64,000 nt of DNA from Streptomyces sp. L-9-10 (GTDB lineage Bacteria; Actinomycetota; Actinomycetes; Streptomycetales; Streptomycetaceae), in assembly GCF_004151105.1 (NCBI RefSeq), contig NZ_PHRF01000028.1:62001-126000 (forward strand), given 5' to 3'. A model generated the notes under the pieces. The model was not told where the DNA came from and did no database searches. It was given only the letters and a program-made list of their open reading frames with translations. Shown piece by piece: positions 21,310 through 28,781 of the stretch. Within the stretch, counting starts at the first letter, position 1; every line of letters starts with the position of its first letter. A program made the position numbers and the translations under genes.

Positions 21310-22184
21310 CCCTTCAGTCCCGAGGTCGCCATGCCCTGCACCAGATAGCGCTGGAACGCGGCGAAGAAGAGCACGATCGGCAGCAGCGAGATCACCGACA
21401 TCGCGAACATCGGGCCGAACGCCGACTGGCTCGACTGGTCCACGAAGTTCCGCAGGGCCAGGGTGATGGTGAACTTCTCCGGGTCGAAGAGATAGATCAG
21501 CTGGGTGAAGAAGTCGTTCCAGCTCCAGATGAAGGTGAAGATCGCCGTGGTGATCAGCGCCGGACGGGTCAGCGGCAGCACCACGGACCGGAAGGAGCGG
21601 AACGGCCCGCAGCCGTCGATCTTGGCCGCCTCCTCCAGCTCGCGGGGCAGCCCCCGCATGAACTGCACGATGAGGAAGACGAAGAACGCCTCCGTGGCCA
21701 GGAACTTCGGCAGTACCAGCGGCCAGTAGGTGTCCACCATGCCGAGCTGGTTGAAGATGATGTACTGCGGGATCAGCACCGCGTGGTGCGGCAGCATCAT
21801 CGTGGCGACCATGAAGCCGAACATGACGCCCCGCATCCGGAACCGCAGCCGCGCGAAGGCATACGCGGCCAGCGAGCAGGAGAGGACGTTGCCGAGCACC
21901 GAACCCGCCGAGATCAGCAGCGAGTTGGTGAGCAGCGTGGAGACCTTCACCCCGCTCACCCCGTCCAGGGCGGTGCTGTAGTTGCTCCACTCCAGCCGGC
22001 TCGGCAGCAGTCTCAGACTGGTCAGGACCTCGTCGGCCGGTTTGAGCGAGGTGGCGAGCAGCCACACCAGCGGATAGAGCAGGACCAGCAGGATCAGCCC
22101 TGCGGCCAGATGCAGGGCGATACGGCGGCCTCGGTTGCCGGTACCGGTACGGGCGTTCCGCTTGCCGATGGCGGCAGTGGACAT
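21306..22184 (-). CDS. Sugar ABC transporter permease (MalG/CUT1 type)
   Basis: A 292-residue inner-membrane permease with six predicted helices. The EAA loop ELEEAAKIDGCGPFRSF contacts a shared ATPase. N-terminal RRIALHLAAGLILLVLLYPLVWLLATS and the ending RYLVQGMATSGLKG are typical of the CUT1 MalG-like half. The start overlaps the stop of the preceding permease by one base. No ATPase gene is encoded in this operon. In Streptomyces, CUT1 importers usually share the MsiK ATPase, so energy is probably supplied from elsewhere. Confidence 0.9.
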   Translation of the reverse strand: MSTAAIGKRNARTGTGNRGRRIALHLAAGLILLVLLYPLVWLLATSLKPADEVLTSLRLLPSRLEWSNYSTALDGVSGVKVSTLLTNSLLISAGSVLGNVLSCSLAAYAFARLRFRMRGVMFGFMVATMMLPHHAVLIPQYIIFNQLGMVDTYWPLVLPKFLATEAFFVFLIVQFMRGLPRELEEAAKIDGCGPFRSFRSVVLPLTRPALITTAIFTFIWSWNDFFTQLIYLFDPEKFTITLALRNFVDQSSQSAFGPMFAMSVISLLPIVLFFAAFQRYLVQGMATSGLKG

Positions 22185-23161
22185 CAGGCCCCCTCGTTGG
22201 CGTAGAAGACCCAGGAACGTGACGTCCTGAAGAGCACGATCGTCACCGCCCCGATCCCGAGCAGCAGTGCCCACGCCATGGCCGAGGCATAGCCCATGTG
22301 CGAGGCGGAGAAGCCGCGTTCGTACAGATAGAGCGTGTAGAACATGGTCGAGTCGGCGGGGCCGCCCTTGCCCCCGCTGATCGCGAAGGCGGGGGTGAAC
22401 ACCTGGAACGACTGGATGGTCTCCAGCACCAGATTGAAGAAGAGGACCGGGGAGAGCATGGGCAGGGTGACGGAGACGAACTGCCGCCACCGCCCGGCTC
22501 CGTCGAGCGCCGCCGCCTCGTAGAGATCGCCGGGTATCTGCTGGAGACCGGCCAGGAAGATCACCATGGGCGCGCCGAACTGCCAGACGGCCAGCAGGGC
22601 GACCACGAGGACCGACAGATCGGGATCGGCGACCCAGCCTCCGGTGCGGACGCCGATCCGGCCGAGCAGGTCGTCGACCGTACCGCCGTCGTTGTACAGC
22701 GCCCGCCACACCAGCGCGATCGACATACTGGCCCCGAGCAGGGACGGAGCGTAGAAGGCGGAGCGGTAGAAGCCCCGGCCGGAGCGCATGTTCTTCAGGA
22801 GCAGCGCGACGCCGAGGGCGAGGGCCAGTTTCAGCGGGACCGCCACCACCACGAAGATCAGTGTGGTGCCGACCGAACGCCAGTAACGGGGATCCTCGAA
22901 GAGCATGTCCGTGTAGTTGCGCAGCCCGACCCAGGTGGGGGCGTCGAAGAGGTTGTAGTCGGTGAAGGAGAGATAGAGCGAGACGGCCATCGGCGCGAGC
23001 GTCAGCAGCACGACGCCGAGGATCCAGGGGGAGAGGAAGACATAGGCGGGGCCCTGGCGTTCACGGCGCGGCGCGCGCCGGGACTCGCGCCCGGCGGCCG
23101 GGGGCGCGGGGGAGGGCGGAGGCGGGGATACGGTCCGACGCGGATCTCCGGTGAGGTTCAT
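22184..23161 (-). CDS. Sugar ABC transporter permease (MalF/CUT1 type)
   Basis: A 325-residue permease with a Pro-rich cytoplasmic N-terminus (about 1-38) and six membrane helices starting at YVFLSPWILGVVLLTLAPMA. The EAA loop is DLYEAAALDGAGRWRQF. It forms a heterodimer with the MalG-type permease encoded next. It overlaps the binding-protein gene by 4 bases (ATGA). The exact sugar is not visible; the neighbouring CE7-type esterase hints at an acetylated or plant-derived oligosaccharide (inference). Confidence 0.9.
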   Translation of the reverse strand: MNLTGDPRRTVSPPPPSPAPPAAGRESRRAPRRERQGPAYVFLSPWILGVVLLTLAPMAVSLYLSFTDYNLFDAPTWVGLRNYTDMLFEDPRYWRSVGTTLIFVVVAVPLKLALALGVALLLKNMRSGRGFYRSAFYAPSLLGASMSIALVWRALYNDGGTVDDLLGRIGVRTGGWVADPDLSVLVVALLAVWQFGAPMVIFLAGLQQIPGDLYEAAALDGAGRWRQFVSVTLPMLSPVLFFNLVLETIQSFQVFTPAFAISGGKGGPADSTMFYTLYLYERGFSASHMGYASAMAWALLLGIGAVTIVLFRTSRSWVFYANEGA

Positions 23162-24471
23162 CGCAGCTCCCTCTCCGCCTCGGCGACGAATTCCCCGGCC
23201 GCCTCGGCGGGACTCGTCATGCCGTGGATCACCCGCTGGTAGATACGGGTGAAGGAGACCTGGAGCACCACATCGCCCCGGGGCGGTGCCGTCGGCGGCG
23301 GATCGACACCGTACGCGGCGATCTTCCTCCCGTACTCGAAGACCTCCTTCTCGGGTCCGCGCAGGTCCTTGCCGATCGACCGCGCGATGTCGCGGTTGGG
23401 CGGGGTGGAGCGGGTGACCCCGAGGATCTTCCCGGCCTCGGGGTCATTGAGCAGGAAGTCCGTCAGCGCTGCCGCCTCCTTGGGGTGTTCGGTGCCGGCG
23501 CCCGCCCCGATCAGGACGCTGGGCTTGAAGTACTGTCCCGCCGTGCCGTTCACGGTGGGGACGGGAGCGAGATGCACCGTGTCGCCCATCAGTGGCGCGT
23601 AGCCGAGGAACGGCCCGTCCCAGTTGAAGTCGGTGGCGGCCAGACCGCGCCCCATCGGTCCGTCCTCGATCGCGCCGCCGATCTGCGAGGTGTCCTTGGC
23701 GTGCGAGGCCGTGCCCTCCTCGCGCAGGCCGTTGGTGAACGTCCAGAACGCGGCGAGGTCCGCGGTGGTGAAGCCCAGCCGGTGCTGGGAGGCGTAGAGC
23801 TTCTTGCCGTGGCCGCGCAGCCAGTTCTCGAAGGCGTCCTCGTTCACGCCGATGTCGGTGAGGCCGGTGTACGGACGGCCGTCCGGGCCCTTCAGCCCGA
23901 GCGCGCTGATCGCGCGGCCCGCGTCGGCCCACTCCTCCCAGGTCCAGCCGGGCTCCGGTGTCTTGAGCCCGGCCTTCGCGAACACCGTCGCGTCATAGGC
24001 GAATCCGGTGGAGCCCTGCCCCATCGGCAGCGCGTACTGGCCGGGTCCGTAGCGGCCGGTGGCGACCAGCCCCGGGTCCATCGCGCCGGTACGTAGCGTG
24101 CCGTCCTCGATGTACGGGGTGAGGTCGAGCAGGGTGCCGCTCCCCGCGTACTGGGATATCTGGCGGTAGTCGAGCTGGGCGACATCGGGCAGATCGCCGC
24201 CCGCGGCCTGGGTGGCGAGCTTCTGGACGTACGCCTCGTAGCCGGCGAAGGACGTCCGTACCGTCACTCCCGGATGTCTTTTCTCGAAGAGGCGTACGGC
24301 CTCGTTGGTGCGCTCGGCGCGGTTCTCATTGCCCCACCAGCTGAAGGTGAGGGTGATTCCGCCGCCGCCGGCCGACCCGCCGCCGGAGCAGCCGGTCAGC
24401 AGCAGGACGAGCGCGGTGAACGCGGAGAGTGCCGCCAGAGCGGCGGTGCGGGGCGGGGCGGGCAGTCTCAT
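23158..24471 (-). CDS. Sugar ABC transporter substrate-binding lipoprotein
   Basis: A 437-residue extracellular solute-binding protein of family 1. The signal peptide ends in the lipobox LTGC and is followed by GGGSAGGGG. The mature N-terminus ITLTFSWWGNENRAERTNEA and the motif DVAQLDYRQISQYA are typical of oligosaccharide binders. The ATG at 24471 is chosen because AGGAGG lies 7 bases upstream; a longer frame to 24504 has no such site. It heads a four-gene operon (binding protein, MalF, MalG, DUF624). A LacI-type palindrome lies 42-53 bases upstream of the start. Confidence 0.9.
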   Translation of the reverse strand: MRLPAPPRTAALAALSAFTALVLLLTGCSGGGSAGGGGITLTFSWWGNENRAERTNEAVRLFEKRHPGVTVRTSFAGYEAYVQKLATQAAGGDLPDVAQLDYRQISQYAGSGTLLDLTPYIEDGTLRTGAMDPGLVATGRYGPGQYALPMGQGSTGFAYDATVFAKAGLKTPEPGWTWEEWADAGRAISALGLKGPDGRPYTGLTDIGVNEDAFENWLRGHGKKLYASQHRLGFTTADLAAFWTFTNGLREEGTASHAKDTSQIGGAIEDGPMGRGLAATDFNWDGPFLGYAPLMGDTVHLAPVPTVNGTAGQYFKPSVLIGAGAGTEHPKEAAALTDFLLNDPEAGKILGVTRSTPPNRDIARSIGKDLRGPEKEVFEYGRKIAAYGVDPPPTAPPRGDVVLQVSFTRIYQRVIHGMTSPAEAAGEFVAEAERELR

Positions 24472-24512
24472 GACCGTGCCTCCTGGTGAACCGATTTCTG
24501 ACATCGTTGTCG

Positions 24513-24524
24513 GAAAGCGCTTTC
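24513..24524. promoter_or_regulatory. LacI-type operator before the sugar importer operon
   Basis: GAAAGCGCTTTC is a perfect 12-bp palindrome with central CG, 42 bases upstream of the binding-protein start. It is a classical LacI-family operator form, related to but distinct from the GAGAGCGCTCTC boxes near the glucanases. It probably represses the importer in the absence of sugar. Confidence 0.65.
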
Positions 24525-24630
24525 TCCGGGAAACCTAGGGTTAACCCCAGGTGCCGGTCAAGAGGTGTTCCCTTTCGGCTCGTTGCCGGACGGCGCCGGG
24601 AGGCCGGGTGGGCGGCGCCCGGTCAGGGCG

Positions 24631-25596
24631 TCACAACCGGTCCGCCAGCCAGGCCAGTTGGACGGCCTCCTGGTACGGGCCGCCGCCCTCGTGGTCGTTG
24701 AAGTCGTACACCTCGATCGATTTGTCCTCGTGCGCATAGGCGTTGAAGGCCCCGAAGACCGTGGACGGCGGGCAGGTCTCGTCCTCCAGGGCCACCGAGA
24801 ACAGCGCCGGAGCCCGTCCGCGCGCCGCGAAGTGCACCCCGTCGAAGTAGCTGAGCGTCCGCCAGGCGTCCGCCGTCCTGCCCCGGTAGGTCTTCAGGTA
24901 ATTGCCCACCTCGCGGTACGGATTGCGGTCGGTGATCGTCGTCGCGCGCGGGAAGTCGCAGAGGAACGGCACATCGGGCGCGATCGCCGCGAGACCCGGC
25001 ACCAGCCCGCCCACCGCGAGCGTGATCCCGCCGCCCTGGCTCGTGCCCAGGGCCACCGTGCGCGAGGCGTCGGCGAGGGGGTGGGAGCGTGCGGCCTCCA
25101 CGGCGCGTACCGCGTCGGCGAAGAGCCGCCGGTAGTAGAACGCGTACGGGTCCTCGATGCCCCGGGTCAGAAAGCCGGGGTACGAGGAGGCGCTGCCCAC
25201 CGGGTCGGGGGTGTCGCCACCGTTCCAGGCGCCGCCCTGTCCCCGCGTGTCCATCACGAAGTGTGCGAAGCCGGCCGAGCCCCAGAGCAGATGGGTGTGC
25301 GGCAGGCCGCGCCCGCCGCCGTAACCGAGGTACTGCACCACCACGGGCAGGGGTTCGGACGTCCCCGCGGGCAGGACGAACCAGCCCTTGACCGGATGGC
25401 CGCCGAACCCGGCGAAGGTCACATCGAACACATCCAGCGTGGCGAGTCCCGTCGGGACGGGAACGAAGCGGGCGTCGAGCGCGTGGTCGCGCGTCTCGGC
25501 GAGGGTGGCGGCCCAGAAGCGGTCGAAGTCCTCCGGCTCCGCGGACCGGCTCCGGTAGCCGCGGAGTTCGTCGAGGGGCAGGTCGAACAGGGGCAT
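24631..25596 (-). CDS. Acetyl xylan esterase / cephalosporin C deacetylase family (CE7)
   Basis: A 321-residue alpha/beta hydrolase that is expected to remove acetyl groups from xylo-oligosaccharides or related substrates. The nucleophile elbow is GTSQGGG, the acid lies in SVALEDETCPPSTVFGAFN, and the histidine in NDHEGGG. The N-terminus MPLFDLPLDELRGYR with DFDRFWAATLAET is the CE7 signature. There is no signal peptide, so it acts inside the cell on imported sugars. The ATG at 25596 fits the family start. It lies between the importer operon and the LacI gene at 25818, from which it diverges. Confidence 0.92.
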   Translation of the reverse strand: MPLFDLPLDELRGYRSRSAEPEDFDRFWAATLAETRDHALDARFVPVPTGLATLDVFDVTFAGFGGHPVKGWFVLPAGTSEPLPVVVQYLGYGGGRGLPHTHLLWGSAGFAHFVMDTRGQGGAWNGGDTPDPVGSASSYPGFLTRGIEDPYAFYYRRLFADAVRAVEAARSHPLADASRTVALGTSQGGGITLAVGGLVPGLAAIAPDVPFLCDFPRATTITDRNPYREVGNYLKTYRGRTADAWRTLSYFDGVHFAARGRAPALFSVALEDETCPPSTVFGAFNAYAHEDKSIEVYDFNDHEGGGPYQEAVQLAWLADRL

Positions 25597-25760
25597 GGAG
25601 GGCCACCTTCGCTGAGGAGAGAGGGTCACAGGAGACGGAAGATCACACCGTACGACCGCGGGCCCCTGGGCAGAAGTCCCGGGCGGAAGTCCGCGAAGGA
25701 GTCCGGAAAGAAGTCCGGTCCGCCCTCTTGACCCCGATCGCCCGGAGGTCCACAGTGCTC

Positions 25761-25789
25761 GTTAATGCGCATTACTAATGCGCATTAAC
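25761..25789. promoter_or_regulatory. Twin palindromic operator (29 bp)
   Basis: Two 14-base arms (25761-25774 and 25776-25789) are perfect reverse complements around a single C. Each arm also contains its own palindrome TAATGCGCATTA, so the element is two adjacent operators as well as one large one. It is AT-rich against a GC-rich background. It ends 28 bases before the LacI start, suggesting autoregulation and possibly control of the esterase and the cluster to the right. Confidence 0.75.
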
Positions 25790-25817
25790 GATTCCAGAGG
25801 AGCATGAGGAGCAACCG

Positions 25818-26921
25818 GTGGACGAACCAAGGAAGCGTTCCCGGCCAGGCCGGGCCCCCGCACCGGCCGGGCGCACCGCGCGGCCGCGTCAGTCGGAGGT
25901 CGCCCGGCTGGCCGGGGTCTCGCAGGCCACGGTCTCGCTGGTGCTCGCGGGAAAGAAGCAGGGCGCCACGATCTCGGAGGAGACGCGGCGCAAGGTGCTG
26001 GACGCGGCCCGCAGCCTCGGTTACGTACCCGATCCGGCGGCCCGCAGGCTCGCGGCGGCGCGCAACGACCTGCTCGGTGTCTTCAGCTTCACCGCCACCT
26101 TCCCGACGGATGTGCAGCACTCGTACTACCCGTTCCTGGTCGGTGTCGAGCAGGAGGCCGCCGCGCGCGGCTACGACCTGGTGCTCTTCACCGGTTCGAG
26201 CACCGGCGGCGCGGGGGCCGCCGGGCCCGACGCCCTCAGCAGGGTGCGGCTGGCCGACGGCTGTCTCTTCCTCGGCCGCCATGTACCGGCCGGGGAGCTG
26301 CGGCGGCTGGTCGCCGACGGCTTCCCCGTCGTCCATATCGGCCGCAGGGACGAACTGGAGGGCCTGGCCTGGGTCGGCGCCGACTATGTCAGCGCGAGCC
26401 GTGAGGTGGTCGGCCGGCTCGCCGCGCTCGGCCACCGCGGGATCGTGCTCATCCGCGAGGACGACGACGCGCCCGCCTCCACCGACCGTGAACACGGCTT
26501 CCTCAAGGGGCTGGAGGCGGCCGGTCTGCCCGGCGGCCCCGCCGCCGTCTTCCGCTCGGCCGCCCCGGAGCGCGAACTGACCGCGGAGCGGCTGCGCGGA
26601 TGGCTCGACGACGGTGTGACCGCCTTCGTCGCCGAGGAGACCGACACGGGCGGCGCCTGGCGCGCGCTGCGTACGGCCGTCCGTGACGCGGGGATCGACT
26701 GCCCGCGCGAGGTCTCGCTCGCACTGCTCGGCTCGCCGCCCCCGGACCTGGCGGACGGTCCGCGGCCCACCGGATTCGACATCCCCAGAACCCGGCTGGG
26801 CGCTGCGGCGGTACGTCTGCTCGCCGCGCTGGTGGCGGGGGAGGAGGCCACGGAACCGCTGGTGTCCTGCGTCTTCAGGGCCGGTGCCACCGCCGGTCCG
26901 CCTCCGCCGCCCGCCCCGTAG
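25818..26921 (+). CDS. LacI-family transcriptional regulator
   Basis: A 367-residue repressor. A basic Pro/Arg-rich N-terminus (1-25) precedes the headpiece RQSEVARLAGVSQATVSLVL and hinge region (SLGYVPDPAARRLAAARND). The C-terminal sensor domain starts LLGVFSFTATFPTD. GTG 25818 has GAGGA 8 bases upstream. The twin palindrome 25761-25789 directly upstream is its probable operator. The FAD oxidoreductase gene begins 92 bases downstream on the same strand, so the regulator probably controls that cluster. The inducer is unknown. Confidence 0.9.
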   Translation: MDEPRKRSRPGRAPAPAGRTARPRQSEVARLAGVSQATVSLVLAGKKQGATISEETRRKVLDAARSLGYVPDPAARRLAAARNDLLGVFSFTATFPTDVQHSYYPFLVGVEQEAAARGYDLVLFTGSSTGGAGAAGPDALSRVRLADGCLFLGRHVPAGELRRLVADGFPVVHIGRRDELEGLAWVGADYVSASREVVGRLAALGHRGIVLIREDDDAPASTDREHGFLKGLEAAGLPGGPAAVFRSAAPERELTAERLRGWLDDGVTAFVAEETDTGGAWRALRTAVRDAGIDCPREVSLALLGSPPPDLADGPRPTGFDIPRTRLGAAAVRLLAALVAGEEATEPLVSCVFRAGATAGPPPPPAP

Positions 26922-27013
26922 CGGGCCCGGCACCCCTCCTCGTCTCACCCCGTCCCCATGGCACAACGCACAACACGCACCACACGGCACAACACAGCAT
27001 CACAAGGAGATCC

Positions 27014-28627
27014 GTGATACCCGAACCGGACATTCTCATCGTCGGCGGCGGACTCGGCGGCGTGGCCGCGGCACTCGCCGCCTGCCGGGCCGGGCGCAGT
27101 GTCGTCCTCACCGAGGAGACCGACTGGATCGGCGGCCAGCTCACCTCACAGGCCGTCCCGCCGGACGAGCACCCCTGGGTCGAGCAGTTCGGCACCACCG
27201 CCTCGTACCGTCACCTACGCGAATCCATCCGGGACTTCTACCGCCAGTGGTACCCGATGCGGTCCGAGGCCCTCGCCCTCACCTCGCTCAACCCCGGCGC
27301 CGGGCGCGTCAGCAAGCTCTGTCACGAGCCACGTGTCGCCCTCACCGTCATGGAATCCATGCTCGCCCCCCACCGGGCCGCCGGGCGGCTCACCCTCCTC
27401 ACCGAGCACCGGCCGGTCGCCGCCGAGGCGGCCGGGGACGACACCGTACGGAGCGTCACCGTCGAGAGCCTGCGCGACGGCGGCCGGCGCACGATCGCCG
27501 CGCGCTATGTCATCGACGCCACCGAGACGGGCGAACTGCTCGAACTCGCGGGCGTGGAGCACGTGGTGGGCGCCGAGGCCCGCGCCGAGTTCGACGAGCC
27601 GCACGCGCCCGAGACGGCGCAGCCGCTCAACCAGCAGGGCATCACGGTCTGTTTCGCGCTCTCGCACCACGAGGGCGAGGACCACACGATCGAGAAGCCC
27701 GCCGACTACGACTTCTGGCGCTCCTACCGCCCCGATTTCTGGCCGGGGCCGCTGCTCGGCTTCCTCGCCCCCGACCCCCGCACCCTGGAGGCCGTGCCGC
27801 GTACCTTCGTACCCAACCCCGCTCTCGACCCGCTCGATGTCACCGCCGACCAGAGCGCCGACGCGGGGGACAAGGAACTCTGGGGCTTCCGCCGGATCCT
27901 CGCCCGCAAGCTGCACAGGGACGGTGCCTTCGACTCCGACATCACCCTGGTCAACTGGCCGCTCAACGACTACTGGCTGAAGCCGCTGATCGGCGATGGC
28001 GCCGAAACCGCCGCCCAAGCGGTCGCCGGGGCACGGCAGTTGTCGCTCTCCGTTCTGTACTGGCTCCAGACAGAGGCGCCGCGCGCCGACGGCGGCACCG
28101 GCTTTCCCGGGCTGCGTCCGCGCCCCGATGTCACCGGCACCCCCGACGGCCTCGCCAAGGCGCCGTACGTACGCGAATCGCGCCGGATCAAGGCCGTCAC
28201 CACCATCACCGAGCACGATGTCGCGATCGATCTGGTCGGTCCGTACGGCGGCACCCGCTACCGGGACTCGGTCGGCGTCGGCAACTACCGCATCGATCTG
28301 CACCCCTCCACCGGCGGCGACAGCTACGTCGACATCGGGTCCGTGCCCTTCGAGATCCCGCTCGGCGCGCTCGTACCACGCCGTGTCCGCAATCTGCTGC
28401 CCGCCGGAAAGAACATCGGCACCACCCACATCACCAACGGCTGCTACCGGCTCCACCCGGTGGAGTGGAACATCGGCGAGGTCGCCGGTGCCCTGGCCGC
28501 CCACTGTCTCGCCGAAGGCGTGGAACCGCACCAGGTCCAGTCCGAGGACAAGCGGTTCGACGCGTTCGCCGGAGTGCTCGACCGCGCCGGAGTCCAGCGC
28601 AACTGGCCCGACGTGCGCGGCTACTGA
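27014..28627 (+). CDS. FAD-dependent oxidoreductase (FAD_oxidored family)
   Basis: A 537-residue flavoprotein of unknown substrate. The Rossmann FAD motif DILIVGGGLGGVAAALAACR (residues 5-24) is followed by ETDWIGGQLTSQAVPPDEH, a signature of the FAD_oxidored family. The C-terminal closing motif is RNLLPAGKNIGTTHITNGCY and HPVEWNIGEVAGALAAHCL. There is no signal peptide, so it is cytoplasmic. GTG 27014 has AAGGAG at 27004-27009. It follows the LacI regulator and precedes a HyuA-type gene, with a strong hairpin between. Family members oxidise varied small molecules and none can be picked from sequence. Confidence 0.82.
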   Translation: MIPEPDILIVGGGLGGVAAALAACRAGRSVVLTEETDWIGGQLTSQAVPPDEHPWVEQFGTTASYRHLRESIRDFYRQWYPMRSEALALTSLNPGAGRVSKLCHEPRVALTVMESMLAPHRAAGRLTLLTEHRPVAAEAAGDDTVRSVTVESLRDGGRRTIAARYVIDATETGELLELAGVEHVVGAEARAEFDEPHAPETAQPLNQQGITVCFALSHHEGEDHTIEKPADYDFWRSYRPDFWPGPLLGFLAPDPRTLEAVPRTFVPNPALDPLDVTADQSADAGDKELWGFRRILARKLHRDGAFDSDITLVNWPLNDYWLKPLIGDGAETAAQAVAGARQLSLSVLYWLQTEAPRADGGTGFPGLRPRPDVTGTPDGLAKAPYVRESRRIKAVTTITEHDVAIDLVGPYGGTRYRDSVGVGNYRIDLHPSTGGDSYVDIGSVPFEIPLGALVPRRVRNLLPAGKNIGTTHITNGCYRLHPVEWNIGEVAGALAAHCLAEGVEPHQVQSEDKRFDAFAGVLDRAGVQRNWPDVRGY

Positions 28628-28713
28628 CGCGCCTCGTCGCCCATCCCGGCGGACGGGGACGGCCGGACGGAAGCAGCTCCACCTGTCTCCGCCCGGCCCA
28701 CCGCCCGCGTACC

Positions 28714-28750
28714 GGTCCTGACCGGCCGACCACATCGGCCGGTCAGGACC
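28714..28750 (+). terminator. 16-bp hairpin between the FAD oxidoreductase and HyuA-type genes
   Basis: Perfect 16-base arms (28714-28729 with 28735-28750) and a 5-base loop CCACA lie 87 bases after the oxidoreductase stop and end 31 bases before the next ATG. It is either a terminator for the first gene or an attenuator for the HyuA-type gene. Confidence 0.7.
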
Positions 28751-28781
28751 TGCCCACCGTGCACAAGGAGGTGCCCATACC

